64,000 bases of DNA from Bradyrhizobium sp. CCGUVB4N (GTDB lineage Bacteria > Pseudomonadota > Alphaproteobacteria > Rhizobiales > Xanthobacteraceae): the NCBI RefSeq assembly GCF_024199945.1, contig NZ_JANADP010000001.1:1550001-1614000 (forward strand), given 5' to 3'. The stretch's first letter is position 1, and every line of letters starts with the position of its first letter. The position numbers were made by a program, and so were the translations under genes. The notes under the pieces were generated by a model. It was not told the DNA's origin. It made no database searches and saw nothing but the letters and a program-made list of their open reading frames with translations. Below, piece by piece: positions 29,641 to 39,139 of this stretch.

Positions 29641-29670
29641 GTTTCTCAACAAGATGGGCGTGACCGAGAT

Positions 29671-29760
29671 GGTCGGGCTTTAGGCGTTGCCCGGAGCCGC
29701 GCGGATCTCCGTTGGAGATGTGCTTCGTCTCCGCCCATGCGGGTAACAATCCCTCACGCT
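29671..29760. repeat. 90-bp direct repeat, copy 1
   Basis: Matches 30864-30953 with two mismatches in 90 bases. Together the copies bracket the HNH gene at 29844-30680. It contains no obvious gene; GGAGATGTGCTTCGTCTCC inside it is a small imperfect dyad. Confidence 0.9.
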
Positions 29761-29843
29761 GGAGGCCTCCGGCCTACTACGCGCGCATAGATCGCGATAT
29801 TGCGTCCCGGAAGCTCGCTTACGAGCGAGCTCGCTTTAAGGCC

Positions 29844-30680
29844 TCAGCCGTCGTACAGGCCAAAATTGAGATCGTGAATAAATTCGCGAGGATCGGCATT
29901 AGTCGCCTCGCAAAATAGCAATATCTCTATCCAAGGATTGTCGCCGTCCTTACGGCTCCAAAGTGAAACGTTCCATGTCCGGTACCCGGTCCCTTCGTCG
30001 ATGCTTCCGAGGCCGTGGTGATCCAATATGCCCATCCTGCGCTTCAGTGCCTCGGCGCCAATATTGAAGGCTCCTTGCACGTCGTCAGTGGGCAGAACGT
30101 CAACTCCGCGTCGTTTCATACGTTCGGCTAAGCTTAGTGCAAATTCTCGCTCCGAACGCGGGACTTCTCGAAGCTTATCGATGAACGCGTGAATTCCCTT
30201 GATTTGCTTAGGGTCCTTGTACATCGAATCCCACTGCAACGCAGCAGCCAAAGCCTTTAGATGCTTCGGATACGTCGGCTGAGCGATCTGTGTTGAATCA
30301 ACGAACTGGTCAATGAGCTGACGTTCGGCCTTCTTGAACCGATTTTCGTGGTCTCTCTTATGTTGTCTAAGAAGGTCGGGTGGCCAGCCCGGCTCGTTCT
30401 TTTTGTCGTCGATGATATCATGATGCTTGCTGCAGATGATGAATAGGTTGGCTTCCGCTCGTCGATCCTCGTCGGTCATCGTGGTTTCGTAACGAGCGCC
30501 GCCCGGCTCTGCGGCGCAGATATGCGCGATCTTTCCGAGCATGGTGCCGGAAGGATCAACAAGCAGTTCTGTACAGTTCGGCATCGCGCACTGGTTGCCG
30601 GTGTACGCAAAAAGCTTCTTAATCGTACTGGGGGTGGGTGGTAGCCGAGCCATTTGGAGATCATCAAAAAAGAACCCCAT
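29844..30680 (-). CDS. HNH nuclease-like protein
   Basis: Up to 278 residues; the Met at 30653 (MARLPPTPSTIKK) is the likelier start, giving 269. An N-terminal HNH/zinc fold is visible: QCAMPNC, then IAHICAAEPGG and EANLFIICSKHHDIID, the usual spacing of metal-binding residues. The remaining ~150 residues are not recognised. HNH proteins of this size often belong to restriction or phage-defence modules, but no partner gene is adjacent. It is bracketed by 90-bp direct repeats. Confidence 0.72.
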   Translation of the reverse strand: MGFFFDDLQMARLPPTPSTIKKLFAYTGNQCAMPNCTELLVDPSGTMLGKIAHICAAEPGGARYETTMTDEDRRAEANLFIICSKHHDIIDDKKNEPGWPPDLLRQHKRDHENRFKKAERQLIDQFVDSTQIAQPTYPKHLKALAAALQWDSMYKDPKQIKGIHAFIDKLREVPRSEREFALSLAERMKRRGVDVLPTDDVQGAFNIGAEALKRRMGILDHHGLGSIDEGTGYRTWNVSLWSRKDGDNPWIEILLFCEATNADPREFIHDLNFGLYDG

Positions 30681-30863
30681 TGGGGCTGTCGCAATACACG
30701 TACTATTTCAAACCATCGCTTTGCGTGCAATCGCCGGAAGAAGAAACCACAGAAAATAGATCGCGTCCCGTGCTAGCGCGATCGATCTCTAGGTCATGTC
30801 GATGAATGGGCCCGATGAGCCCCACGCCAGCCAGGTTATCGGTGAGCATGGGGCGTGGCCTTC

Positions 30864-30953
30864 GGTCGGGCTTTAGGCGTTGCCCGGAGCCGCGCGGATC
30901 TCCATTGGAGATGTGCTTCGTCTCCGCCCATGTGGGTAACAATCCCTCACGCT
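30864..30953. repeat. 90-bp direct repeat, copy 2
   Basis: Second copy of 29671-29760, same orientation, two mismatches, start-to-start distance 1193 bases. Confidence 0.9.
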
Positions 30954-31454
30954 CGACAATGTACCGCTCGCCGGAGGCACTCGGTCACGCATTTGCCTGC
31001 GGGCATCGCTATCACTAATGCGCGCGCCGGGTGCCTTCTTTACCGGTCTCGCGGTTGCACTCGGTCCAGCATCCGCCTGCGGCTATCGCTATCACTGATG
31101 CTGTCCGGGTGCATATTCCGGCTCCGCGTTGCTTCGCTGTTTGATAGGCGAGAGCCACACCGGTCCCGACCGCATCAAGGCCAAGCCCTGCGGGCGCTAC
31201 GCGGCCTTGACCCGGCCGTGCCGGTGAGGCGAGGGGCTTTCCATCGGCTTTAAGCCGGATTCCGGCATGAGCCGGTCAAGGTGAACTAAGCACTCGCGTG
31301 ACGCTGCAAATAGCGCTCCCGAGTGCGGGCGAAGCCCCAGGGCGCTTTTGCGACCACACCGACCGCATCGGCGCGATGAACAATCCTCACGGGGCCCCTA
31401 CTTATTTGGCGCGAGTATATCTAAGTAAGAAGCTACAAATTGCTGGAGGGTTGA
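30954..31454. other. Non-coding repeat-rich stretch
   Basis: About 500 bases between the 90-bp repeat and the repeat-protein gene. Apart from the 80-bp units, nothing was recognised. Confidence 0.5.
30977..31112. repeat. Two diverged tandem repeats of about 80 bp
   Basis: GCACTCGGTC starts units at 30977 and 31057. Both continue through a GCCTGCGG segment, ATCGCTATCACT and CCGGGTGC, with several substitutions. They are non-coding as far as I can see and resemble worn repeat DNA. Confidence 0.65.
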
Positions 31455-31859
31455 ATGCCGCACAAGCTGAAGGGGCGCGACGGGGTATCGGTCACTATTC
31501 CAGACGGCGGCCATGGGCTCCAAGGTCGCGACGGTCACATGGTGGCGATCCCAAAGGGAGGTCATGGCTTGGAGGGGCGCGATGGCCGGATGGCCGCTAT
31601 CCCCGCCGGAGGACACGGTTTGCAGGGTCGAGACGGCCGGATGGTGGCAATTCCGAGAGGTGGCCATGGCTTGGAGGGCCGAGATGGGAGGATGGCCGCC
31701 ATACCAGCGGGCGGTCATGGTCTCGAAGGTCGCGACGGCCGAATGGCAGCGATACCGAAGGGATGTCACGGTCTGCAGGGGCCGGACGGTCGAATGGTCG
31801 CAATTCATCCTGGCAAACACGGAGTAGCGGACGCGAACGGCCGGATGCGCAACAAGTAG
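31455..31859 (+). CDS. Protein made of 17-residue Gly/His/Asp-rich tandem repeats
   Basis: A 134-residue protein with GGAGGG a few bases before the ATG. Nearly the whole sequence is seven tandem units of 17 residues with consensus GGHGL(Q/E)GRDGRM(A/V)AIP. The last two units drift (GCHGLQGPDG, GKHGVADANG) and a partial unit precedes them. Q at position 6 goes with V at 13, and E with A, as if a two-unit block had been duplicated. No signal peptide or membrane helix is seen. The family is not recognised; the regular Gly-Asp and His pattern might bind metal or form a beta solenoid, which is speculation. Confidence 0.75.
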   Translation: MPHKLKGRDGVSVTIPDGGHGLQGRDGHMVAIPKGGHGLEGRDGRMAAIPAGGHGLQGRDGRMVAIPRGGHGLEGRDGRMAAIPAGGHGLEGRDGRMAAIPKGCHGLQGPDGRMVAIHPGKHGVADANGRMRNK

Positions 31860-32128
31860 CTTTGCGAGAGTGAAAGCACGCACTAAGCCGCAGTTCGGTT
31901 GGACGACGACAACTCCACTTTTAGAGTCCGACGCGCGTCACTTCAGCTTGCCCGCCAAACAACGTTTCCATCCGAGGGTCTGCGCTCACCCTAACGACAA
32001 AGGCGCCGACTGCCGATGCGACGAGGAGTGCAACTTGGTGTTCGCGTTTCCAGCCAAGTGGATTCATCGCGCTTTCGTCTTCCCAACCATGTTGCGGTCA
32101 TCTTCCTCGGCTCGGCGGGACGCACTCT

Positions 32129-32380
32129 TTAGCCTGTCCTGACAAAAGACCACTCTGAAATGTCGTCAGGTAGGCCGCACGTGGATGGGTCCAGACCGTT
32201 CGAAGGAAAGTAGGTGTGCCCTCCAACGAGGTCGTCCAGGGCGGCCGCAGCTGAGTGATAAGCCCCCAGATCCTCGTCTTCGAAGAACGGATGAAACGAC
32301 CGCGCTCGCGGGACGATTCGAAATGTGCCGCGCTTGGTCCGGTATTCCCAATAGCCGGACATTATTTCAGCCGCCGCCAA
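32129..32380 (-). CDS. Small conserved-looking hypothetical protein
   Basis: An 83-residue frame; a Met at residue 7 (MSGYWEYRTKRGTFRIVPR) is the more natural start. The composition (FEDEDLGAYHSAAAALDDL and LPDDISEW) looks like a real folded small protein found on mobile DNA. Function unknown. It overlaps the end of the next minus-strand gene by 19 bases, so the two probably form an operon. Confidence 0.6.
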   Translation of the reverse strand: MAAAEIMSGYWEYRTKRGTFRIVPRARSFHPFFEDEDLGAYHSAAAALDDLVGGHTYFPSNGLDPSTCGLPDDISEWSFVRTG

Positions 32381-32646
32381 TCACGCTCGCGATCAACTGC
32401 TTCGTGATCTTCAGTGTAGCGATCATCATACGCATCTTTCGGCGCTCGTCGGACGAGCTCAAGCTTGGCCGTTGACACCCCACGTCGCCTGACTCCTTGA
32501 AAATCGATGTCGACCCATTGGCCGACGAGCGGGATATCCCGTCGTGGCTCGAGTACAACACCGGTGACGTAGTCAACCTCCGCGGCTTCCTGCGTGTAGG
32601 GTTGAAATCTGACGCGGTCGCCAACACCATATCTCTGAATCGTCAT
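32362..32646 (-). CDS. Small hypothetical protein with barrel-like N-terminus
   Basis: The frame opens at 32754, but the Met at 32646 (MTIQRYGVGDRVRFQPYT) is the preferred start, giving 94 residues. The YGVGDRVRF and WVDIDFQGVRRRGV strands suggest a small SH3/KOW-like barrel, followed by a charged tail. Function unknown. It lies immediately upstream of, and overlaps, the gene at 32129. Confidence 0.55.
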   Translation of the reverse strand: MTIQRYGVGDRVRFQPYTQEAAEVDYVTGVVLEPRRDIPLVGQWVDIDFQGVRRRGVSTAKLELVRRAPKDAYDDRYTEDHEAVDRERDWRRLK

Positions 32647-32903
32647 TCGGGCGGGTCCCTTCACGATTGCCCTGCGAATCGGCGGGTGGGTATCGATTTT
32701 ACAGTCGAAGGACGTCGCTCTGAAGTGGGCGCTTATCGCGAAGTTTCCCTGCAAGGGGATTGATTCTCATCGAATCGAGATGAGAGCCGCATCATCCGCT
32801 AGTCGGAGCTAAGGGGGCAGGTTTTGCTTTTGCAAAGCCCGTTCCAGTATCAACGCGCGAATTCTCGGGTCGCCGATTGTAGGTTGCCGTGGTAGTAAGC
32901 TGC

Positions 32904-33640
32904 ATGCCATTCAGTGATTATGTCGTTTATGTCGATGAGAGCGGCGACCACAGCCTGCAATCGATCGACCCCAATTTTCCAGTGTTCTCGCTGGCATTCT
33001 GCGTTTTCAGGAAATCCGACTTCGTTGAGACGGTCGTGCCAAGCGTTCAGCGCCTCAAGTTTGAATTTTGAGGACACGACGCAATCGTACTGCGCGGATA
33101 CGAGATCAGGAAGCAACACGGCGACTTCAATATCCTGCGCGAGGCTAAAACCCGCGCCGCGTTCATCGATCAGGTGAATAAGGCTATTGAAGGGGCGCCG
33201 TTACTGTCATCGCGGCAGTAATCGACAAAGTCGCTCACAAGAAGAAATACACCGAGCCGCGCGATCCCTATGAAATTGCCCTCGTGTTCTGCATGGAACG
33301 GCTTTTCTATTTTTTGCGCGACCTGGGGCAGCTGGACAAGACCACTTTCTTGCTCGTCGAGTGCCGTGGCGCCAAAGAGGATGCAAGACTTGAGTTGGAG
33401 TTCCGCCGAATCTGCGACGGAAACAACCAGGCCGGAAAAATGCCGAACTTCGAGATTCGGTTCATGGATAAAAAGCACAACTCGACCGGGTTGCAATTCG
33501 CCGACCTGGTCGCACAACCGATTGCCCGGCGCGTCATCACGCCTGACCAGCCAAATCGCGCCTACGATATTATCGAGAAGAAACTGAGGAAAGACGGCAA
33601 GGGGAGTGCGACCGGCTACGGCTTGAAAATCTTCCCCTAA
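32904..33640 (+). pseudogene. DUF3800 protein, broken
   Basis: The start MPFSDYVVYVDESGDHSL is the signature of DUF3800, RNase H-like proteins often linked to mobile DNA. A TGA at about 33070 stands where FEF-W-GHDAIVLRGYEIR is expected. Near 33195 the frame shifts by one, and the rest (VTVIAAVIDKVAHKKKYTEP, then MERLFYFLRDLG and NSTGLQFADLVA) continues to 33640. Both halves keep conserved acidic residues, so the decay is recent. Confidence 0.75.
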
Positions 33641-33766
33641 AAAGCGAAAGGCCCCGGTTGCCCAGAGCCACGACGCCGACCGAGAAAGCCCGATCCATTT
33701 GCATATATTATGGGTATCGAGGGCTGAATCGTCAAGCCCCCAGCTTTTGCGAGCCCTATTATGGCC

Positions 33767-33919
33767 CTATTCTATGGAGCGCGAAGGGGCCTTCGCCAAG
33801 TTGGTCTCAAACTTTAGGCCCTCTCTACCGATTTCAAGCCGGTAATTCCACGCACCCGCCATTCCGGCAAGGATTAGAACCGCGAGGACAAGTATCAGCC
33901 GGTTCGGATCAAGTCTCAT
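33767..33919 (-). CDS. Small single-pass membrane protein (tentative)
   Basis: A 50-residue frame, MRLDPNRLILVLAVLILAGM, with one clear hydrophobic helix and a charged tail; GGGAAG precedes the ATG. It overlaps the 3' end of the resolvase gene by 11 bases on the same strand. No family recognised. Confidence 0.4.
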   Translation of the reverse strand: MRLDPNRLILVLAVLILAGMAGAWNYRLEIGREGLKFETNLAKAPSRSIE

Positions 33920-34505
33920 TGTACTTCCCATCCAAATTCGGCATCCAATAAGGCTGTCCATCCATCGGCTTCAACCGGGATATTGTCGAGCAGCTTACGT
34001 TGAAAGCGCTGGCAATAACTTGATGCTTCTCCCCCGCCGCGCGTCGCGCCAACGCGGATTGACGCTGTGCCAGGGTGAGTTTTGGGCGGCGCCCCAGCTT
34101 GACCCCCGCTGCGACCGCTCTGGCCCTCCCTTCGTTCGTTCGGGCGCGGATCAGCTCGCGCTCGAACTCGGCCATGCCGCCCATGATGGTAACGATAAGC
34201 CGCCCCTGCGGCGTCGTTGTATCCGCCCACGGGTCATTCAAAGACCGGAAACCCGCTTTCTTATGATCCAGCTCGGCGAGGATGTTCAGGAGGTCGCGTG
34301 TTGATCGCGCCATGCGGTCTAGGCGCGTCACGACCACCACGTCGCCCGCTCTTACACTGCGAAGCAGCCTCTTGAGGTGGGGCCGGTTCGACTCGGCGCC
34401 GCTGATTTTTTCGGCGAATATCCGGCTAGCCTCCAGGCCAAGGGCATCGTGCTGGGCCGCCAATGACTGGCCTCCAGTGCTGACCCTGGCATAGCCGTAG
34501 ATCAT
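33909..34505 (-). CDS. Small serine recombinase (resolvase/invertase)
   Basis: A 198-residue Tn3/Hin-type recombinase: YARVSTGGQS with the catalytic serine, the TRLDRMARST loop and the EFERELIRART helix, followed by a C-terminal helix-turn-helix. The sequence is complete. It would resolve or invert DNA at its own sites; no paired site was recognised nearby. Confidence 0.9.
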   Translation of the reverse strand: MIYGYARVSTGGQSLAAQHDALGLEASRIFAEKISGAESNRPHLKRLLRSVRAGDVVVVTRLDRMARSTRDLLNILAELDHKKAGFRSLNDPWADTTTPQGRLIVTIMGGMAEFERELIRARTNEGRARAVAAGVKLGRRPKLTLAQRQSALARRAAGEKHQVIASAFNVSCSTISRLKPMDGQPYWMPNLDGKYNET

Positions 34506-34677
34506 GCCGCAGCCCTTGCATTACTCCTGATTTACGCCTTCGGCCCTGAAGCGCACAATAATTCCGAAAAGGAAAAGCGCGCCGATGCTCAACCAAGCAT
34601 GCAACGTATTGAAACGACTCGGCAAGCGGCGTTGGCGTCTTAAAGATGCCTAGCGGTTTTCCTCGGGGGGACCTTCC

Positions 34678-34881
34678 ATGATTGCCGTAGCTATCCTGCT
34701 GCCTTGGCTGGCGCTGTTCATCCGTGGCCGCATCGGCCAGGGAATACTCTGCCTGCTTCTCCAGATCACCGTCATCGGCTGGCTGCCCGCCGCCATCTGG
34801 GCGGTGGTTGTCGTCAACAACGATAACCAGGAGCGTCGGCATCGCGAGATGCTCGAGGCCGTGCGCGAGGGCAGGCCATGA
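34678..34881 (+). CDS. Pmp3/YqaE-family small membrane protein
   Basis: A 67-residue protein with two hydrophobic segments and the family pattern LLQITVIGWLPAAIWAVVVV. Pmp3-type proteins sit in the cytoplasmic membrane and affect ion or stress tolerance; the role here is unknown. Its stop overlaps the next start by 4 bases. Confidence 0.75.
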   Translation: MIAVAILLPWLALFIRGRIGQGILCLLLQITVIGWLPAAIWAVVVVNNDNQERRHREMLEAVREGRP

Positions 34882-35099
34882 AGACCGTCGCTGTCCTCCT
34901 CGCGTGCGGCGTTACAACGGCTTTAACGATCGACATGGCGGGCGCACAAGGTGCGCAAAGCTATCCGTTTGAGGGTATCTGGGCTCAGACCGCTACCGCC
35001 GACGGATGCAGGATCGCTGGCTCCGTCTACAACCGGGCCTATGTGCGCAGCACGTCCGATGACGATGACAGTTGCAAAGTCAACAAGGTCGAAAGTCAG
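34878..35099 (+). pseudogene. Secreted protein gene, 3' end cut by IS3 remnant
   Basis: The frame starts with a signal peptide (MKTVAVLLACGVTTALTIDM, then AGAQ) and runs about 74 residues with GIWAQTATADGCRIAG before entering IS3 DNA at 35100. The frame remains open to 35453, but that tail is not native. Coupled to the Pmp3-like gene by a 4-base overlap. Confidence 0.6.
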
Positions 35100-35191
35100 C
35101 CGGACTTCGGGCGAAAACTTGCTCGTCGTCTTGCTCATCATGGCTCCATCCTCCCAGGAGTTGGAATCTCCAGCAAACCCCGGGCGGTTCA
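35100..35191 (-). mobile_element. IS3-family remnant, 5' end
   Basis: On the minus strand the fragment opens with TGAACCGCCCGGGGTTTGCT, an IS3 terminal repeat like that at 25578, and then the OrfA start MMSKTTSKFSPEVR (ATG at 35141). Homology ends at 35100. Confidence 0.75.
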
Positions 35192-35581
35192 ATTGGTGTG
35201 TCCCCGGGAAACGAACAGGCCTCCCGACTTTGCTAGATACGGTTTAAAAGGCGAAGGCGGCGAAACCACGCGCGCGTTGCGATGCATTTTGCCAAACCTT
35301 TGGTCGGCGCAACGCGCGGGGCAGACTTTGGTGAGGGACGTGAGCTTGGACATGGCGGCGGGGCGAACAACCGGGCAACAACTCCTATCCCACGAGACCG
35401 CCGTTCCTTTCTTTGGCTACGCCAGACTACGCTTTCAATTTTCCGGCGATTGAAACGAGCAGCCGTCCTGCCCTTTGTGTCGTCCCATCATCGGTGGGGC
35501 AATCACTGTCATTTCGAACCGATTCCGCTGCGCTCAACCATGGGCGTGCTGGACCTTTTCTGTATCCGGGAGGAGCCGGGC

Positions 35582-36235
35582 ATGAGCTTTGAAACGGCGC
35601 TCGATGAAGCAAACGTGCCAAATTTGACCCGAGCCGATGCTGCCGAGAGCACGAGACAGCAAACCCCTGCCGTAACGAGAAAGGTCAGCGTCCAGCTTTC
35701 CGAACAGATTTTCCGCCGTCTCGAAATTGCAACGCACCGGCCTGGCGTTGGGAAGAGCACGGTCGTGGAGGCAGCTCTTGAACGCTTTCTTGATCCCGCG
35801 CCGCCGATCGAAGATCTCATTCATGAGGCGCTCGATCGGATAAACGGGCAACTTGAACGGTTGGATGGCGAGGTCCGCATGATTGCCGAGACGGTTGCGC
35901 TGCACGCCCGTTATCATCTCACCGTCACACCTCAGATACCGCAATCACAGCAGCGTGAAGCGTGTGCACTTGGCCAGGAGCGATTCAAGACGCTGGCCGA
36001 ACAGGTCGACCGGCGCGTGGGCTCGAACCGGTCTTTACTGCGAGAGACGATCGGCCAAATCAACGCCTCGCATGCTCGCAGCTATGCGCCTGACGATGTT
36101 TCGCAAATTTCTGCGGACTCTGCCCAGGAGGGCCCTGCCGCCATCATTCCAGACGCAAACGCCGACATGAACGCTGCCGCCGAGGAGGGCGGCAGCAGCG
36201 GCAACTTTCAACATCTGCCAAACGCGTTCGGCTAA
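35582..36235 (+). CDS. CopG-like ribbon-helix-helix protein near the trb cluster
   Basis: The ATG at 35582 follows GGGAGGAG; the open frame upstream to 35282 is not supported. The 217-residue protein has a ribbon-helix-helix segment, KVSVQLSEQIFRRLEIAT with VGKSTVVEAALERFL, then a helical C-terminus. Such proteins bind operators as dimers; here it may regulate transfer genes, a guess from position. Confidence 0.65.
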   Translation: MSFETALDEANVPNLTRADAAESTRQQTPAVTRKVSVQLSEQIFRRLEIATHRPGVGKSTVVEAALERFLDPAPPIEDLIHEALDRINGQLERLDGEVRMIAETVALHARYHLTVTPQIPQSQQREACALGQERFKTLAEQVDRRVGSNRSLLRETIGQINASHARSYAPDDVSQISADSAQEGPAAIIPDANADMNAAAEEGGSSGNFQHLPNAFG

Positions 36236-36338
36236 ATCGGCCGGCAACCGCGGGATCCGCGCGCAAGAAGCCACGAACGGCCTATCCAATCTCAATACTT
36301 CCCAATCCGACGCTAGCCGCCAACTTCCGACGTGGCGC

Positions 36339-37643
36339 TTGATCGGCTGTGTTTTCCTTCCTTTCGTGGCCGGCTATTACCTTTCCTATTTGTTCCGGAC
36401 CATCAACACGCTGATCTCGGGACAGCTCTCAGCTGATCTGGGTCTCGATGCTGCCAATCTTGGCCTGCTGACGTCGGTTTATTTTCTGGTGTTCGCGGGC
36501 GTCCAGATTCCGATCGGAACACTGCTAGATCGGTTTGGTCCACGTCGGGTCCAGAGCGTGCTCCTCATGATTGCCGGCGGCGGGGCGGCTCTATTTGGAG
36601 CGTCCACGGGATTTCTGGAACTTCTGGTCGCGCGTGCCATGATCGGCATCGGTGTCTCGGCTGCAGCCATGGCTGGGCTGAAGGCCATTGTCACCTGGTT
36701 TCCAAGGGAGCGTATTGCCCTGGTCAATGGCTACATGATGATGTTCGGCGCCCTCGGTGCAGTGACTGCAACAACGCCAGCCCAGTGGCTGTTGGAATAT
36801 ACGGGCTGGCGTGGTCTGTTTGAGCTCTTGGCGTTTGCGAGTTTCGCCTCGGCCCTCCTCATCTTTTGGACGGTTCCTGAGGCCGCGCGACCACGGGTAA
36901 GTCAGCCGACCGCAATTGAGCTAAGCGCGATCTACACAGACCGGCGCTTCTGGCGGATAGCACCGCTTTCGGCAAGCTGTATTGGGTCAGCCTGGTCATT
37001 GCAGGCCTTGTGGGCAGCACCTTGGATGACGAACGTCGAAGGGGTCAGCCGCGAATCCTCGATCACCCGTCTCTTCATCATGGCACTCGGGACCAGCGGC
37101 GGCGCCTTGCTACTTGGTGCGTTGTCTGATTGGCTAGGCCGACGTGGAATTGGCTCGGAAGCTCTGTTCGGAGCTGTGACAGTGCTATTTGTAGGGGCTG
37201 AGCTTGCGTTGATCCTGCGGGCGCCGTTGCCATCGCTATTGCCATGGATCGTCATCTCGATAGTCGGTGCAGCGACGGTCCTCAGCTATGCGACCGTAGC
37301 GGAATATTTTCCAAGAGAGCTCACCGGCAGAGCAAATGCAGGCTTGAACGTTCTTCACTTCGGCTGGTGTTTCATCGTCCAATACGGGACCGGACTCGTC
37401 CTTGACCAATGGTCCGTTCAGGAAGGCCACTATCCGATCATTGCTTACCAGGTCGCGTTCGCATCCGCCGTTGGGGTGCAGGTTCTGGCGCTAGGCTGGT
37501 TCATATTCCCATGGCTTGATAGTTTGGGCGGCCGGCTCGCCAAATTCTTTCTCCGCGATCCCGAACCAAATAGAGCCCCGGTTGAGGCATCCGCGACATC
37601 AGCAGAAGCTGACGTCTTCGAGCCTGAAGACGTGGACTGGTAG
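36339..37643 (+). CDS. MFS transporter
   Basis: A 434-residue major facilitator with about 12 membrane helices. The loop-2/3 motif GTLLDRFGPRRVQ is clear, and a second copy-like ALSDWLGRRG occurs after the central loop. The TTG start is provisional; the frame stays open upstream. The substrate is unknown. It lies between the CopG-like gene and trbB. Confidence 0.82.
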   Translation: MIGCVFLPFVAGYYLSYLFRTINTLISGQLSADLGLDAANLGLLTSVYFLVFAGVQIPIGTLLDRFGPRRVQSVLLMIAGGGAALFGASTGFLELLVARAMIGIGVSAAAMAGLKAIVTWFPRERIALVNGYMMMFGALGAVTATTPAQWLLEYTGWRGLFELLAFASFASALLIFWTVPEAARPRVSQPTAIELSAIYTDRRFWRIAPLSASCIGSAWSLQALWAAPWMTNVEGVSRESSITRLFIMALGTSGGALLLGALSDWLGRRGIGSEALFGAVTVLFVGAELALILRAPLPSLLPWIVISIVGAATVLSYATVAEYFPRELTGRANAGLNVLHFGWCFIVQYGTGLVLDQWSVQEGHYPIIAYQVAFASAVGVQVLALGWFIFPWLDSLGGRLAKFFLRDPEPNRAPVEASATSAEADVFEPEDVDW

Positions 37644-37847
37644 CGCGAGCCGTATCGGCTAATTCCACTCCCTCGCCTGATCGGCGAGAGCGTCAACGAC
37701 TCTGCGAGTCCAAGCATCTTTTTCGATCTTTCTTTTCCTACGCCAACCTACGATCGCCACGCGCCGTGCGTTGCGCCAATGAAGGCCCTGCTCTTCTAAT
37801 CATACCCATCTGAGGCCGCCTGAGGTGCCTCAGCTCTTGGGGCATCG

Positions 37848-38816
37848 ATGACGATGAAGTCGTTTCAGCCGGAGGTGGTCTCACGCGGAGCACGCATGCT
37901 GCGCACTGCGCTTGGTCCCGCGATCGGGCGCTTTTTGGAAGATCCTTTGATTGTCGAGGTGATGCTCAACCCAGACGGTCGACTGTGGATCGATCGGCTG
38001 TCGAGTGGCCTGACCGAGACCGGCGAAGGCCTGTCCGCTTCCGCCGGGGAACGGATCATTCGGCTGGTCGCTCACCACGTCGGCGCCGAGGTTCATGCGG
38101 GTGCGCCACGTGTCTCGGCCGAGCTACCGGAGACCGGGGAGCGATTTGAAGGTCTGCTACCGCCCGTCGTTACCGCCCCCGCGTTCGCGATCCGCAAGCC
38201 GGCCGTGGCTGTATTCTCCCTGGACGACTATGCCGCCGCCGGGACCATGACCACTGCGCAGGCCGGCGCTCTTCGAACGGCCGTCGCCGCTCGCCACAAC
38301 ATCCTTGTCGCGGGCGGTACCTCCACTGGGAAAACCACCCTGACAAATGCACTTCTCGCGGAGGTCGCCAAGACGTCGGACCGCGTGGTTCTCATTGAAG
38401 ATACGAGAGAACTTCAATGTAAAGCGCCGAATCTCGTTGCCTTGCGCACCCGCGACGGCGTGGTCTCGCTGTCCGATCTTGTCCGCGCCTCGCTGCGCCT
38501 GCGGCCCGATCGTATTCCGATCGGCGAGGTGCGCGGCGCCGAAGCTCTTGATCTCCTCAAGGCCTGGGGGACAGGCCATCCCGGCGGCATCGGGACCATC
38601 CATGCCGGCACCGCTCTTGGTGCGCTGCGCCGGCTTGAGCAGCTCATCCAGGAGGCTGTGGTCACGGTTCCACGCGCGCTCATTGCCGAAACGATCAATG
38701 TCATCGCCGTGCTTGTTGGCCGCGGCGCCGATCGCCGCCTCGCCGAGCTTGCTCGCGTCTCGGGGCTCGGGCCCTCCGGTGACTACAGCCTTTCAGCAAT
38801 AGGAGATCAACCATGA
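37848..38816 (+). CDS. trbB: TrbB conjugal transfer ATPase
   Basis: A 322-residue VirB11-type secretion ATPase with Walker [10 protein letters not shown], the Asp box LIEDTRELQ and the His box [15 protein letters not shown]. It powers the mating channel at the inner membrane. First gene of the trb run; its stop overlaps trbC by 4 bases. Confidence 0.93.
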   Translation: MTMKSFQPEVVSRGARMLRTALGPAIGRFLEDPLIVEVMLNPDGRLWIDRLSSGLTETGEGLSASAGERIIRLVAHHVGAEVHAGAPRVSAELPETGERFEGLLPPVVTAPAFAIRKPAVAVFSLDDYAAAGTMTTAQAGALRTAVAARHNILVAGGTSTGKTTLTNALLAEVAKTSDRVVLIEDTRELQCKAPNLVALRTRDGVVSLSDLVRASLRLRPDRIPIGEVRGAEALDLLKAWGTGHPGGIGTIHAGTALGALRRLEQLIQEAVVTVPRALIAETINVIAVLVGRGADRRLAELARVSGLGPSGDYSLSAIGDQP

Positions 38817-39139
38817 GCTTTCGATCGCCCCGCAACAAGCGCCTCATTGCCATCGCGGCATCTGCCCTCTCGTCCACCTGCGCGCTTCCCGCCTGGGCCG
38901 CTGGCTCGAACATGCCGTGGGAGCAGCCGCTCAACCAGATCCTGCAATCGGTTGAGGGGCCCGTCGCCAAGATCCTTGCAGTCATCATCATCATCGTGAC
39001 CGGGCTGTCACTGGCATTTGGCGATACCTCGGGAGGATTCCGGCGGCTGGTGCAGATCGTGTTCGGTCTATCGATCGCCTTTGCCGCCTCGAGCTTCTTC
39101 CTGTCGTTCTTCTCCTTTGGCGGCGGAGTGGTGATCTGA
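38813..39139 (+). CDS. trbC: TrbC pilin
   Basis: A 108-residue precursor with a long signal region (ASALSSTCALPAWA) and two hydrophobic helices in the mature part, as in VirB2/TrbC pilins that are trimmed and form the conjugative pilus. Its stop overlaps the trbD start by one base. Confidence 0.9.
   Translation: MSFRSPRNKRLIAIAASALSSTCALPAWAAGSNMPWEQPLNQILQSVEGPVAKILAVIIIIVTGLSLAFGDTSGGFRRLVQIVFGLSIAFAASSFFLSFFSFGGGVVI

Noticed and set aside
31455..31859. 51-bp tandem repeats as a CRISPR array
   Set aside because: The repeats are contiguous, in frame and encode a coherent protein with a ribosome site; there are no unique spacers.
35282..35581. N-terminal extension of the CopG-like protein
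   Set aside because: The extension lacks family character, while ATG 35582 has a good ribosome site.
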